A stretch of 64,000 nt of DNA from Polynucleobacter sp. es-MAR-4 (GTDB taxonomy: Bacteria; Pseudomonadota; Gammaproteobacteria; Burkholderiales; Burkholderiaceae). The notes below the pieces were generated by a model. It searched no databases. It saw only the letters and a program-made list of their open reading frames with translations, and had not been told where the DNA came from. Made by a program: the position numbers and the translations under genes. The number at the start of each line of letters is the position of its first letter. Positions within the stretch are counted from its first letter, which is position 1. Positions 8,770-18,970 of this stretch are shown piece by piece. The DNA lies in the NCBI RefSeq assembly GCF_018882055.1, contig NZ_JACVPF010000002.1, positions 372,001 to 436,000 of the forward strand, in the 5' to 3' direction.

Positions 8770-9693
8770 TTAAGCGCCCCTGGGGTGATGTTGCTGGTGA
8801 ATCGATTTAAGGCGCTCTCGCGCCACATGGGTATAGATCTGGGTAGTGGAGATGTCGGCATGCCCCAAAAGCAGCTGCACTACCCTCAAATCTGCGCCAT
8901 GGTTGAGCAAATGGGTAGCAAAAGCATGCCGCAAGGTATGGGGGGATAAGGCCACGGGAATATTGGCAATCGTGGCATAGCGCTTAATCAGCGCCCAGAA
9001 AGCTTGGCGAGTTAGTCCTGTACCCGTATGCCGACCTACAAAAACAGCATCGGTAGTTTTACCTTCCAATAATGGCGTTCTTGCTTCAGCTAGATAACGA
9101 CGTAACCACTGACCTGCTTCCCCACCAAAAGGCACTAAGCGCTCCTTGCCTCCCTTGCCGTTAATTACTCGTACAACACCTTCGTTTAATCCGAGAGCAA
9201 CGGTCTTTAAGGAAACAATCTCGGAAACACGCAAGCCACTGGCATACATTAACTCCAGCATGGTGCGATCACGCAGTCCCAGTGCCGTCTCCACATCGGG
9301 AGCGTTGAGTAATGCGCTTACCTGATCTTCACTCAAGGTCTTAGGAAAACGTAGCGCTTGCTTAGCAGCGCGCAAACCAATGCAAGGATCACTTTTCACT
9401 AAATTCATGCGCAGGGCATGACGATAAAAACGCTTAAAGACTGTGAGCCGACGATTTGCGGTAGTAGCCTTATCGGCACGTCGATGGGCGATGTAAGCAG
9501 TGAGATCTTTTTCGGTCACCGCATAAAGATCAGCACCCGATGCCTTATAAAGCCACTGAGCTAACAGCAAGAGATCACGGCGATAGGCTGACAAGCTATT
9601 TTGTGCCAACCCATCCTCAAGCCAACAGGCATCACAAAAGCGTTCAATAGCCTCCTGGCTTGCTGGCGCAATCGTGAGTACATCTTTAGTCAC
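8770..9693 (-). CDS. xerD: Tyrosine site-specific recombinase XerD
   Basis: 307 residues, GTG start overlapping the end of yajQ by 8 bp. N-terminal SAM-like DNA-binding domain (about 12-100) and C-terminal catalytic domain with the full tyrosine-recombinase set: Arg155 (SGLRVSEI), Lys180 region, His252-x2-Arg255 (HTLRH), His278 and nucleophile Tyr287 (QIYTH). It resolves chromosome dimers at dif together with XerC. XerD is preferred over XerC from length and sequence style. No integrase-type att site or mobile element is nearby, so it is the housekeeping enzyme. Confidence 0.9.
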   Translation of the reverse strand: MTKDVLTIAPASQEAIERFCDACWLEDGLAQNSLSAYRRDLLLLAQWLYKASGADLYAVTEKDLTAYIAHRRADKATTANRRLTVFKRFYRHALRMNLVKSDPCIGLRAAKQALRFPKTLSEDQVSALLNAPDVETALGLRDRTMLELMYASGLRVSEIVSLKTVALGLNEGVVRVINGKGGKERLVPFGGEAGQWLRRYLAEARTPLLEGKTTDAVFVGRHTGTGLTRQAFWALIKRYATIANIPVALSPHTLRHAFATHLLNHGADLRVVQLLLGHADISTTQIYTHVARERLKSIHQQHHPRGA

Positions 9694-10171
9694 GGAAATT
9701 ATTAAAGCCCAATGGTGCTTCTGTGACTTCTTTCTTCAGCAATGCCATAGTTTCCTGCAGGTCATCACGCTTGCCACCAGTGACGCGTACTGCATCACCC
9801 TGAATGCTGGCCTGGACTTTAATTTTGCTGTCTTTAATAATGCGCACAACCTTCTTGGACAAATCAGAAGTAATGCCCTTCTGAATCTTCATGGTTTGCT
9901 TACGCTTGTCGCCACCAATAGTTTCTGTTTTGTCATCTTTGAGATAACGCACATCCACATTGCGCTTAGCCATCTTACTAATCAAGACATCCCGCACTTG
10001 ACCTAATTTGAAGTCATCATCGCCAAACAAAATGAGTGTTTCATCTTTTTGCTCAACACGGCTATCAGAGCCCTTGAAATCAAAACGATTGGTGATCTCT
10101 TTGTTGGATTGCTCAATCGCATTCTTCAACTCAATCATGTCCGGCTCACAAACTACGTCAAATGAGGGCAT
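9686..10171 (-). CDS. yajQ: YajQ family nucleotide/c-di-GMP-binding protein
   Basis: 161 residues, the normal length. Begins MPSFDVVCE and contains [17 protein letters not shown] near 31-47 and [12 protein letters not shown] near 129, typical of YajQ, a two-ferredoxin-fold protein that binds tRNA or nucleotides and in Xanthomonas binds cyclic di-GMP to modulate a transcription factor. Partner and role here are unknown. It is transcribed just ahead of xerD (8-bp overlap) and divergent from murB. Confidence 0.93.
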   Translation of the reverse strand: MPSFDVVCEPDMIELKNAIEQSNKEITNRFDFKGSDSRVEQKDETLILFGDDDFKLGQVRDVLISKMAKRNVDVRYLKDDKTETIGGDKRKQTMKIQKGITSDLSKKVVRIIKDSKIKVQASIQGDAVRVTGGKRDDLQETMALLKKEVTEAPLGFNNFRD

Positions 10172-10300
10172 CTCAAACTCCTTAAATAATCTTGGTCATT
10201 AAATCGGCAAATGGCATCTGCTTTTTGCCATAGTGCTTTGTTACTTTTCAAGTTTTCTATAAATTACCGCTAGAAACTCGAACACGAATAAGATTGTGGC

Positions 10301-11341
10301 ATGAACTCCGCGAAAAATGCGCCCAAACCAGCAAAATTGACCCTCAATCTGGGACTCAAGGACCGCAATACCTTTGGGCTAGATGCAATCGCGGAAGTCG
10401 CCTATGAAATCACTGCCGCAGATCAACTGCCAGAGCTTTTCAAAGAGTTAGCAGACAAAAAACAGGTATGGCGCGCCCTAGGCGGCGGCAGTAATGTCAT
10501 TCTCCCGAATCGCATGCCTGGTGCCACCCTACTCATTAACATTCTGGGTCAGGAAGTCTGCAAGACAGATGAGCAAAATACTTGGATCTCTGTTGGTGCT
10601 GGCCTTAATTGGCATGATTTTGTTTCCTGGACGCTAGAGCAAAATCTGCCCGGATTAGAAAATCTTGCATTAATACCAGGAACAGTTGGAGCGGCTCCGA
10701 TTCAAAACATCGGGGCCTATGGCCTTGAAGTTGGTGAATACATTGACAGCATCGAAGCATTTGATTCTGAGGCCCATGCCTTTGTCACTCTCCCGCAAGA
10801 GGCATGCCAGTTTGCGTATCGCAATAGCTTCTTCAAGCAAAATCCCCATCGATTTATCGTGACAAAGGTCGTTTTTAAAATTCCTAAATCATGGAAACCG
10901 CGACTGCAATACGCCGATCTTGCCAAACAATTTAGTAACTCCAATACCGCGCCCAGCGCACAGGAAATTTTTACTGCTGTTTGTAATATTCGCTCACAGA
11001 AATTGCCCGATCCTAAAGTGATAGGCAATGCCGGAAGTTTTTTCCAAAACCCCATTGTGAGCAATGTGCAATATGAGCAGTTGATTGAGCAATTTCCAAG
11101 CTTAGTGTCATACCCAGATACGCCAGGTATGCGCAAGCTAGCTGCTGGCTGGCTTATTGATCAATGCGGCTTTAAAGGCCAACGTATGGGCCCAGTAGGT
11201 GTTTATGAAAAGCAAGCACTTGTGCTCGTCAATCATGGTGGCGGCACTGCCACCGACATCTTGAGTCTTGCCAAAACCATTCAAGAAAAAGTACGGCACA
11301 CTTTTGGTGTTCAGCTCGATATCGAACCCAATATTTTTTAG
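10301..11341 (+). CDS. murB: UDP-N-acetylenolpyruvoylglucosamine reductase
   Basis: 346 residues. FAD- and NADPH-dependent reductase making UDP-N-acetylmuramate for peptidoglycan. FAD-binding GGGSNVILPN near 61-70, LIPGTVGAAPIQNIGAYG near 124-141, the proton-donating Ser in NAGSFFQNP near 243, and a C-terminal glutamate in LDIEPNIF. It is the long type I (E. coli-like) form. Divergent from yajQ; convergent with the nucleotidyltransferase, separated by only 4 bp. Confidence 0.95.
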   Translation: MNSAKNAPKPAKLTLNLGLKDRNTFGLDAIAEVAYEITAADQLPELFKELADKKQVWRALGGGSNVILPNRMPGATLLINILGQEVCKTDEQNTWISVGAGLNWHDFVSWTLEQNLPGLENLALIPGTVGAAPIQNIGAYGLEVGEYIDSIEAFDSEAHAFVTLPQEACQFAYRNSFFKQNPHRFIVTKVVFKIPKSWKPRLQYADLAKQFSNSNTAPSAQEIFTAVCNIRSQKLPDPKVIGNAGSFFQNPIVSNVQYEQLIEQFPSLVSYPDTPGMRKLAAGWLIDQCGFKGQRMGPVGVYEKQALVLVNHGGGTATDILSLAKTIQEKVRHTFGVQLDIEPNIF

Positions 11342-11345
11342 AAAG

Positions 11346-12395
11346 TTAGTTGATATTTAATTCAAGTAGCTCTGGGTAACGCTTTAGCATAGCCAGCTTC
11401 CCTTGATTTAAGCGTTTTACCCAGCCTGGACCTCGGGATAATGCATCCGTCCACGCGCTCCTCACTAGATCCGCGTTACCACTCTCAAACAGTACTTTGA
11501 AGATTGCGGCAGCCTGACCCAAATCTTTGCTTGATTTTGAAAACTCGCTGATTGGACGCTCGCCATAAATAATGAGCTTATGAACGGCATATCTTTCGGG
11601 CGCTGGAATATTCACTATACAAGCCCCCTCTTTTGAAAGTAAGACGGCTTGAGTGGTATCTATCAAAGAAAACTCCATAAATTTCAGGCATTCCAATGCT
11701 AGACCCAGTTCTGGCAAAACTACCGGCCCACCGCTCCGAGTTTGAGAGGTAACGAAATCCAGACGTAACTCCGGATCTTTCGGATTTCGATACTGGGCGC
11801 CAGTTTTACCTGAAAACTCGCTTATTGGCAGTAGACCCATCTCTAATGAATTTAATGCGTCATGCACTGAAATTTTGACATTTGCGCCCAAAGCGATAGA
11901 TACATTTCTGCCGGCATGGGCAAAATCAACATCCATCGTCAAATTTGATGAAAGCCATTTAACTCCCAGCATATTTCCCATAGCTAGAAAAGCATGTGTC
12001 CCAATCAATATTCCGCCGGATCCAAAGAAGCCATACTGATCCAATCGATTAACCACTCGAAAATGCTTAGTCAGCGTACTTGCACAACCCAATGCTTCAG
12101 CAGACTTTGCTAGCGCCTTAATTTTGTTCTGTAAATCGTCCGCCTTGACCGCATCATGCTTTTTAATTAAATCGAGGATTCTGTTATCTTCCGGCCCCAA
12201 GTAAGCCATCCGACCAGTACCATCTAAATCCCTATAGCCGTAATAGATATAAGGCCTTCCTTTTTGCATTTGTTTATGGAACGCGCCCGGTAATATCCGG
12301 AAGCGATCGATGCTCTGAATTCGCAACTGATCTTGTAACTCAGCATACGCAGTTTGCGCTGATAGGGATAAGGGGGTGTAAAGATTGTGCTTCAT
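11346..12395 (-). CDS. GSU2403-type nucleotidyltransferase-fold protein (NTP_transf_8 family)
   Basis: 349 residues from the ATG at 12395; a longer frame begins at a TTG inside the upstream palindrome and is unlikely. The N-terminal part (about 15-115) is helical; a nucleotidyltransferase core follows with LIGTHAF at 130-136 and the metal-binding pair Asp155-x-Asp157 (MDVDFAH), so the active site looks intact. The C-terminal part has PERYAVHKLIIYGERP. The family resembles GSU2403 proteins, nucleotidyltransferase-fold proteins of unknown substrate distantly related to AbiEii/MenT-type enzymes; a toxin-like or defence role is only inference. It is wedged between murB and xseA, has no ribosome site and no partner gene, and starts directly after a perfect inverted repeat, so it may be a late insertion with its own control. 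Confidence 0.75.
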   Translation of the reverse strand: MKHNLYTPLSLSAQTAYAELQDQLRIQSIDRFRILPGAFHKQMQKGRPYIYYGYRDLDGTGRMAYLGPEDNRILDLIKKHDAVKADDLQNKIKALAKSAEALGCASTLTKHFRVVNRLDQYGFFGSGGILIGTHAFLAMGNMLGVKWLSSNLTMDVDFAHAGRNVSIALGANVKISVHDALNSLEMGLLPISEFSGKTGAQYRNPKDPELRLDFVTSQTRSGGPVVLPELGLALECLKFMEFSLIDTTQAVLLSKEGACIVNIPAPERYAVHKLIIYGERPISEFSKSSKDLGQAAAIFKVLFESGNADLVRSAWTDALSRGPGWVKRLNQGKLAMLKRYPELLELNIN

Positions 12396-12398
12396 GTC

Positions 12399-12430
12399 GT
12401 TATTATACAAAAAAATAATCGTATAATAAC
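12399..12430 (-). promoter_or_regulatory. Perfect inverted repeat / candidate operator-promoter of the nucleotidyltransferase
   Basis: GTTATTATAC at 12399-12408 and its exact reverse complement GTATAATAAC at 12421-12430 are separated by 12 AT-rich bases. Each arm contains TATAAT read outward, one per strand. On the minus strand the last base of TATAAT (12402) lies 7 bases from the A of the ATG at 12395, where transcription would be expected to start, so the mRNA may be leaderless. No good -35 box is visible. A homodimeric regulator could bind the arms; none is encoded adjacently. Confidence 0.65.
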
Positions 12431-12481
12431 TACTTAGCTTGAGTACTAGCGAAGCCTATAGGGATAAATTCAGTCAATGCC

Positions 12482-13687
12482 TTACTGTATTTTAGAAAAG
12501 CTGACTTCCACCTGACCCTCGGCAAGACGCACCTCAAATAGATCACTAGTGTTGAGCTCCTGGGGATTACGCACTGCATGCATTGCTTGCGCCTCTTTAC
12601 TCAAAATCACCGCATAGCCCCGCTCGAGGGTTCTTTGCGGGTTGAGCATTTCTAATTGAGATTGGTGGTGAGATTGATTTCGCTTCCAATGTTCCATCCT
12701 GACCAACCAAGCTTGATTGAGTCGCTGTTGCCAACTCGTAATTTGCTCACGCATACGATCAGGGTTTGGTAGCGCATGACTTAAACGTAATGCTAATTGA
12801 TCAAGCGTTTGTGCTTCGCGCTCAACACGCTGATTCACTCTCTGCAGCAAAGCCTGCATGATGGCATCTAACTCTTGCAGCATTTGATCACGTCGTGGCG
12901 CTGCTAGCTCAGCAGCTCCCGTTGGTGTCGGCGCCCGTAAGTCGGCAACAAAATCTGCAATGGTTATATCGGTTTCATGGCCCACTCCACTGACGATGGG
13001 GATCGGTGAGGCAGCAATTGCGTAGGCCAGCTTTTCATCATTAAATGCCCATAGATCTTCAATGCTTCCACCGCCACGTACCAACAAAATGACATCTACT
13101 GCTTTTTCTTTTTCGGCAGCCTGCAGTGCGGAAATAATTCCAGCAGGTGCATCTGGTCCCTGCACTAAGGTTGGATAAATCACAATCGGAATATGCGGGG
13201 CTCTTCTGGCTAAAGTACTCAAGACATCTTTTAAGGCAGCAGCTTGCGGTGAAGTCACAATACCAATCGCTCTTGGGTGACTTGGGATGGGGTGTTTATT
13301 TTCTACATCAAATAAACCTTCCTTGGCTAATTTGGCCTTGAGCTTGAGGAAGGCCTCATACAGTCCACCCATGCCTGCGCGACGCATGCTTTGCACTGTG
13401 AGCTGGATATCACCGCGAGGAACATAAAAACCCACATTGGCAGCGACCTCCACCAAATCGCCAGATTGCGGCATGAAACCCACCTGGCCATTGCGACCCC
13501 GAAACATGACGCAGCGGATTTGGCCCTCTTCGTCTTTGAGAGAGAAATACCAATGGCCGCTGTCGTATGCCTTGAAATTAGAAATCTCCCCGCTCACCCA
13601 AACGGCATCGAAACGCTCCTCCAAAGAGCCAGCAATGGCACGGTTGAGATCGCCAACACTCAGGATTTCTCTTGATATTTCCGACAT
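12482..13687 (-). CDS. xseA: Exodeoxyribonuclease VII large subunit
   Basis: 401 residues. Forms with several XseB subunits a nuclease that degrades single-stranded DNA from both ends. N-terminal OB-fold (about 5-100, with VWVSGEISNFK and GHWYFSLKD), catalytic domain with IGIVTSPQAAALKDVL near 141, LLVRGGGSIEDLWAFNDE near 203 and GVGHETDITIADFVADLRAPTPTGAAE near 238, then a coiled C-terminal region. Length is a little below E. coli (456). xseB is not adjacent. Confidence 0.95.
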   Translation of the reverse strand: MSEISREILSVGDLNRAIAGSLEERFDAVWVSGEISNFKAYDSGHWYFSLKDEEGQIRCVMFRGRNGQVGFMPQSGDLVEVAANVGFYVPRGDIQLTVQSMRRAGMGGLYEAFLKLKAKLAKEGLFDVENKHPIPSHPRAIGIVTSPQAAALKDVLSTLARRAPHIPIVIYPTLVQGPDAPAGIISALQAAEKEKAVDVILLVRGGGSIEDLWAFNDEKLAYAIAASPIPIVSGVGHETDITIADFVADLRAPTPTGAAELAAPRRDQMLQELDAIMQALLQRVNQRVEREAQTLDQLALRLSHALPNPDRMREQITSWQQRLNQAWLVRMEHWKRNQSHHQSQLEMLNPQRTLERGYAVILSKEAQAMHAVRNPQELNTSDLFEVRLAEGQVEVSFSKIQ

Positions 13688-14001
13688 TTTTTCTCTTTTT
13701 CTACGCAGCCATCAGGCTTAGCGACCAATAAATATCCACAGATACGCATTCTCTAAAGATTTAAGCATTAGAAGTAAGCAATCACTGACCCAAAACGTCT
13801 CATAAATCCAACATATTTACTTTAAGTAATTGATTTATATAGATAATTTATACCGCTTATTTATCAGCATTCAAGCTCAAAATACCCCCAACCACGATCT
13901 ATCAAGGACTTACAAGGCTTTTCCTCAAAAGTTTTGCACAGAGTTATCCACAGGCTAGCTTTCAGAAAGTGGGTTTTTAATTCAGCTAAAGTACTGAGCT
14001 T
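13688..14001. other. Non-coding AT-rich divergent promoter region between xseA and exbB
   Basis: 314 bases with no credible reading frame. The centre (about 13800-13875) is strongly AT-rich, with long A/T runs such as TGATTTATATAGATAATTTATA. The right side holds a consensus DnaA box at 13944-13952, and a one-mismatch version (ATATCCACA) lies at 13732-13740. It must carry the promoters of xseA (minus) and of the exbB-lpxK-adk operon (plus). No RNA gene is recognised. Confidence 0.7.
13944..13952 (+). promoter_or_regulatory. DnaA box match (TTATCCACA)
   Basis: Exact match to the strong DnaA-binding consensus, 50 bp before the exbB start and just right of an AT-rich tract. It could be a DnaA-responsive promoter element or a DnaA-titrating site. 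One good box and one imperfect box are too few to call an origin, and no dnaA, dnaN, parAB or mnmG is in the window. Confidence 0.5.
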
Positions 14002-14652
14002 ATGTACTCAATCTTACTGTCTGCAGGCTGGCCTATCTGGCCCTTACTCATTATCTCGATTATCGGGCTGGCAATCATCTTGGAGCGAGCTTGGTATTTG
14101 CGCCAAATTCATATTTTCCCGAAAGACAGTCTGGAGTCTGTTTTTGGGTTGGCAAATGCTATTTCTGGGAATAAATCGGTTTCTGAGGCCGAAATTACCG
14201 CCGTTGGCCAACTCTCCCCCGTGGGCTCACTATTTGCCTGCGTATTGCACGAAAAGATCCTTGGCAGCTCAGCAGACTCGGCCTTGGAAGAGCTTCAAGC
14301 CACTGCTCAGACCACTTGGCTCAAGCTGGATCGCTATTTGGGTGCACTAGCTACCATCGCGACCGTTGCGCCTCTACTCGGTTTATTTGGCACCGTTGTC
14401 GGCATGATTGAAATCTTTGGCAGTCAAGGTGCCATTAGTGGGGGTGCCGGTAGCCCTCAGCAATTGGCTCATGGTATTTCTGTGGCGCTCTACAACACCG
14501 CCTTTGGCTTACTTATCGCAATTCCTGCTTTAGCTGCCTGGCGTGGATTACGTGCAATGGCCAATCAACGTCAACATGAGTGCGAAGAATTTACTCGCCA
14601 ATTATTTAAAAAGCTGAACTCAGGCAGCGCTCATTCCGTGGATACAAAATGA
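14002..14652 (+). CDS. exbB: MotA/TolQ/ExbB family proton channel protein
   Basis: 216 residues with three membrane segments (about 8-28, 112-135, 160-182). The signature APLLGLFGTVVGMIEIF near 120-136 and GISVALYNTAFGLLIAIPALAAWRGL near 157-182 are typical. It forms the inner-membrane proton-driven motor with ExbD that energises TonB-type transporters. Its stop overlaps the exbD start by 4 bp. No tonB is adjacent. A separate tolQ lies at 20765, so this pair is assigned to ExbB from its context ahead of lpxK; TolQ- and ExbB-like proteins are not easily told apart by eye. Confidence 0.85.
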   Translation: MYSILLSAGWPIWPLLIISIIGLAIILERAWYLRQIHIFPKDSLESVFGLANAISGNKSVSEAEITAVGQLSPVGSLFACVLHEKILGSSADSALEELQATAQTTWLKLDRYLGALATIATVAPLLGLFGTVVGMIEIFGSQGAISGGAGSPQQLAHGISVALYNTAFGLLIAIPALAAWRGLRAMANQRQHECEEFTRQLFKKLNSGSAHSVDTK

Positions 14653-15104
14653 GTTGGCTCAGCGCTAGTGCTAACACTGGTCACCACGGGCGATTCTCTC
14701 TTGGTGCTAGACCTACTTCAGTAGAACCAGAGATTAACCTCATTCCCTTTATCGATGTGCTTTTGGTTGTCTTGATTTTCTTGATGATCTCAACCACCTT
14801 TACACGCTATCAAGAACTCGCTATCACACTGCCCTCTGCCAATGGCACAGCTAGCCAAGCAGAAGTAAAGCAAATTCATATTGCAGTCAGTCGTGATGGA
14901 CGTTTCGCTATTAACGGCAAGGTGACTGATCGCAGTCAACTAAGCAGCCAACTCAATTCAGTGAACTTAGGCAAAGATGGCAACATTCAAGTCAATATTG
15001 ATGCTGATGCAAGAGCGCCTCATCAAGCTGTCATGATCGCCTTAGAGTCTGCACGCGATGCGAATTTATCGAATATTGTTTTTAGTAGTCAGACCAAGAA
15101 ATAA
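14649..15104 (+). CDS. exbD: ExbD/TolR family biopolymer transport protein
   Basis: 151 residues. One membrane segment (about 30-50) containing the essential Asp36 in IPFIDVLLVV, then a periplasmic domain. The proton-gated partner of ExbB. The N-terminal cytoplasmic tail of about 28 residues is somewhat longer than usual. Overlaps exbB by 4 bp and is followed 16 bp later by lpxK, an arrangement typical of Betaproteobacteria. Confidence 0.88.
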   Translation: MSWLSASANTGHHGRFSLGARPTSVEPEINLIPFIDVLLVVLIFLMISTTFTRYQELAITLPSANGTASQAEVKQIHIAVSRDGRFAINGKVTDRSQLSSQLNSVNLGKDGNIQVNIDADARAPHQAVMIALESARDANLSNIVFSSQTKK

Positions 15105-15120
15105 GACCTGGTGATTTTGA

Positions 15121-16221
15121 ATGTCATCTTCTAAAAACGCCTCTCGCTTCGTGCAGCTCAACTCAGCCCCCAAGTTCTGGGAACGGCGCGGGCCCACCAG
15201 CCTAGTGCTTTGGCCGCTGTCGTGGATCTACGGCCTGATTAATCGCGCCCTTGATCTCACCTCCGATTTAGGTTTGATGGGCCGCAAGTCTCAAGCAGTC
15301 CCCATCATTATCGTTGGCAATATCCGCGTCGGTGGAACAGGAAAAACACCGATCGTCATTGCGCTTGCAGAACGTTTGGCACGCATGGGATGGAAGCCTG
15401 GAATTATTAGTCGAGGTTATGGAGCATCTCCTGCAACTCATCCAATCCCCGTACACAGTGATTCCAATCCAACACAAGTCGGCGATGAGCCCGTCCTCCT
15501 TGCTAAGCGGACACATGATCAGTTTCCAATTTGGGTTCATCCAAAACGAGTGGACAGTATTCGCGCTTTACTCAAACATCATCCTGAAGTAAATGTCATC
15601 ATCAGTGATGATGGCTTGCAACATCGTGCCTTAACACGCTGGCCCGCAAGAGAGGGTGGCCGTGATATTGAATTCGTAGTACGTGATCAGCGCGGCGAAG
15701 GGAATGGCTTCTTATTACCTGCCGGCCCTTTGCGTGAGCCAGCATCGCGCGAGCGTGATGCCACACTCATGATGGGGATGACTACCCCCGCAAATGTGAT
15801 CGACGAGTATTTTTTGGGAAGACGTGCATTTACCTTGTGCACTCAATTAGGCGTACCCTATCAACTCAATCATCCCGACAATACTCAGTCCCTGGCTTCA
15901 ATCGCTGATACCTATATCCCCAGCAAAATCACTGCCGTTGCAGCCATTGGTAATCCACAGCGCTTTTTTGATGACTTGCTCAAACAAGGCATTGCAGGCA
16001 AATGCAAGGGTCTACCAGATCACAGCACCTTTACCCCAGAATTTTTCGCCTCTATTAATGCGGAATGCATTCTGATTACGGAGAAGGATGCCGTAAAATG
16101 CACCTTAATAAACGATGCACGTATTTGGGTAGTTCCAATGCATTTAGAAATCCCGAACGCACTGGCAGATTGGTTGCAGTCCATTTTGCAAAGACCCGAT
16201 CCAAATCAATACACTTTATAA
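15121..16221 (+). CDS. lpxK: Tetraacyldisaccharide 4'-kinase
   Basis: 366 residues. Phosphorylates the 4' position of the lipid A precursor at the inner membrane. An N-terminal amphipathic stretch (about 25-45) precedes the P-loop GGTGKTP at 71-77, then SRGYG near 97, the DDGLQH motif near 160-165 and a C-terminal LITEKDAVKC segment, all characteristic of LpxK. Length is within the family range (about 325-370). Sits in an operon with exbBD upstream and Trm112, kdsB and adk downstream. Confidence 0.94.
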   Translation: MSSSKNASRFVQLNSAPKFWERRGPTSLVLWPLSWIYGLINRALDLTSDLGLMGRKSQAVPIIIVGNIRVGGTGKTPIVIALAERLARMGWKPGIISRGYGASPATHPIPVHSDSNPTQVGDEPVLLAKRTHDQFPIWVHPKRVDSIRALLKHHPEVNVIISDDGLQHRALTRWPAREGGRDIEFVVRDQRGEGNGFLLPAGPLREPASRERDATLMMGMTTPANVIDEYFLGRRAFTLCTQLGVPYQLNHPDNTQSLASIADTYIPSKITAVAAIGNPQRFFDDLLKQGIAGKCKGLPDHSTFTPEFFASINAECILITEKDAVKCTLINDARIWVVPMHLEIPNALADWLQSILQRPDPNQYTL

Positions 16222-16239
16222 AAGATATCAAGAACGAAT

Positions 16240-16419
16240 ATGGACAAGCGCTTACTAGAGATTTTGGTTTGCCCTTTATGCAAAAGCACTTTGCATTTAG
16301 ACAGCGAAAAGCATGAGTTGATTTGCAAGGCAGATCGCTTAGCCTACCCAATTCGCAACGATATTCCTGTGATGCTGGTTGATGAAGCCCGCAGCCTCTC
16401 GGCTGATGAATGTAGTTAA
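16240..16419 (+). CDS. Trm112 family protein (YcaR-like)
   Basis: 59 codons from the ATG at 16240 to TAA at 16417-16419, 18 bp after lpxK. Sequence [16 protein letters not shown] with later [21 protein letters not shown] is the classic bacterial Trm112/YcaR pattern: a small zinc-ribbon-like domain of which only the first Cys pair (CPLC) is kept. Trm112 proteins activate methyltransferases in eukaryotes and archaea; the bacterial role is unclear, though the gene usually sits between lpxK and kdsB as here. Confidence 0.93.
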   Translation: MDKRLLEILVCPLCKSTLHLDSEKHELICKADRLAYPIRNDIPVMLVDEARSLSADECS

Positions 16420-16445
16420 TTCAATCGCAAGCGATGAATGTTTAG

Positions 16446-17971
<1,526 letters not shown>

Positions 17972-17975
17972 AACA

Positions 17976-18938
17976 GTGCCAAAAAAAGCATTAATCATTG
18001 GTATCACTGGTCAAGACGGTGCCTACCTAGCAAAACATCTGCTGTCCAAGGGTTATGAGGTTACAGGGTCATCACGTGATGTGATGGCCTCTTCTTTTGG
18101 CAATCTCAATGCGCTGGGAGTTCGCGACAAGGTTAAGTTAATCTCCGTTTCCATTAATGACTTTCGAAGCGTTTTTAATGCGATTCAGTCATTTAATCCG
18201 GATGAGATTTACAACTTAGCTGGACAAACTTCTGTAGGACTCTCGTTTGACCAGCCAGTAGAAGCAATTGAGAGTATTGCTATCGGCACACTCAACATTC
18301 TTGAAGTGATTCGCCTCCTGAATAAGCCAGTCCGTTTTTATAACGCTGGTTCAAGCGAATGCTTTGGAGATACCGGCAGCATTCCTGCAGATGAAAATAC
18401 ACCTTTCGCACCACGAAGCCCTTACGCCGTAGCTAAATCGACCGCCAAATGGCTCATCAACAGCTATCGTGAATCTTATGGTCTATACGCCTGTACTGGC
18501 ATTTTGTTTAATCATGAGTCGCCACTCCGACCCGAGCGTTTTGTGACCCAAAAAATCATCGCCGGTGCCGCAAAAATCAAAGCTGGTCTAGCAACAAAAC
18601 TTCAACTGGGTAATTTAGATATTTCCCGAGACTGGGGCTGGGCGCCTGAATATGTAGAAGCAATGTGGCTGATGATGCAACAAGACAAGCCCGATGATTT
18701 TGTTATTGCCACAGGTCGCATGGAATCACTCAAGTATTTTGCTGAAAAAGCATTTGAATATTTTGGTTTAGATTGGCAAGCTCACGTAGAGATTGAGCAG
18801 AGTTTTTTCCGACCAAATGAAATTCTCTGCAGCGTCGGAAATCCTCAGAAAGCCATCAAAACATTAGGCTGGAAAGATCCAACCGATATCGATGGCGTGA
18901 TCAAAATGATGTGCGAAGCTCAAGAGAAAAAGTATTAG
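17976..18938 (+). CDS. GDP-mannose 4,6-dehydratase-family SDR (second copy, short form)
   Basis: 320 residues from a GTG at 17976; the frame runs further upstream over adk but the Rossmann motif GITGQDG then sits correctly at residues 9-15. Catalytic SSECFGD and SPYAVAK (Tyr-x3-Lys), ILFNHESPLRPERFV and DISRDWGWAPEYV are all GMD-type. It differs from gmd at 2427-3554: the cofactor loop reads SSRDVMASSF instead of KRRASSFNT, and it is about 55 residues shorter. Such SRD-type enzymes often feed GDP-D-rhamnose or GDP-perosamine pathways; no partner reductase or aminotransferase is adjacent, so the end product is open. It could simply be a second GDP-mannose dehydratase. Confidence 0.82.
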   Translation: MPKKALIIGITGQDGAYLAKHLLSKGYEVTGSSRDVMASSFGNLNALGVRDKVKLISVSINDFRSVFNAIQSFNPDEIYNLAGQTSVGLSFDQPVEAIESIAIGTLNILEVIRLLNKPVRFYNAGSSECFGDTGSIPADENTPFAPRSPYAVAKSTAKWLINSYRESYGLYACTGILFNHESPLRPERFVTQKIIAGAAKIKAGLATKLQLGNLDISRDWGWAPEYVEAMWLMMQQDKPDDFVIATGRMESLKYFAEKAFEYFGLDWQAHVEIEQSFFRPNEILCSVGNPQKAIKTLGWKDPTDIDGVIKMMCEAQEKKY

Positions 18939-18943
18939 AAACT

Positions 18944-18970
18944 GCTGAAATACTTTTTTACTATTTCAGC
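18944..18970. terminator. Weak terminator-like inverted repeat between convergent genes
   Basis: GCTGAAATA (18944-18952) and TATTTCAGC (18962-18970) form a perfect 9-bp stem whose 9-base loop contains six T. It overlaps the nrdR stop codon and follows the GMD-like gene. The arms are AT-rich and no clear T tract follows on either strand. Confidence 0.35.
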
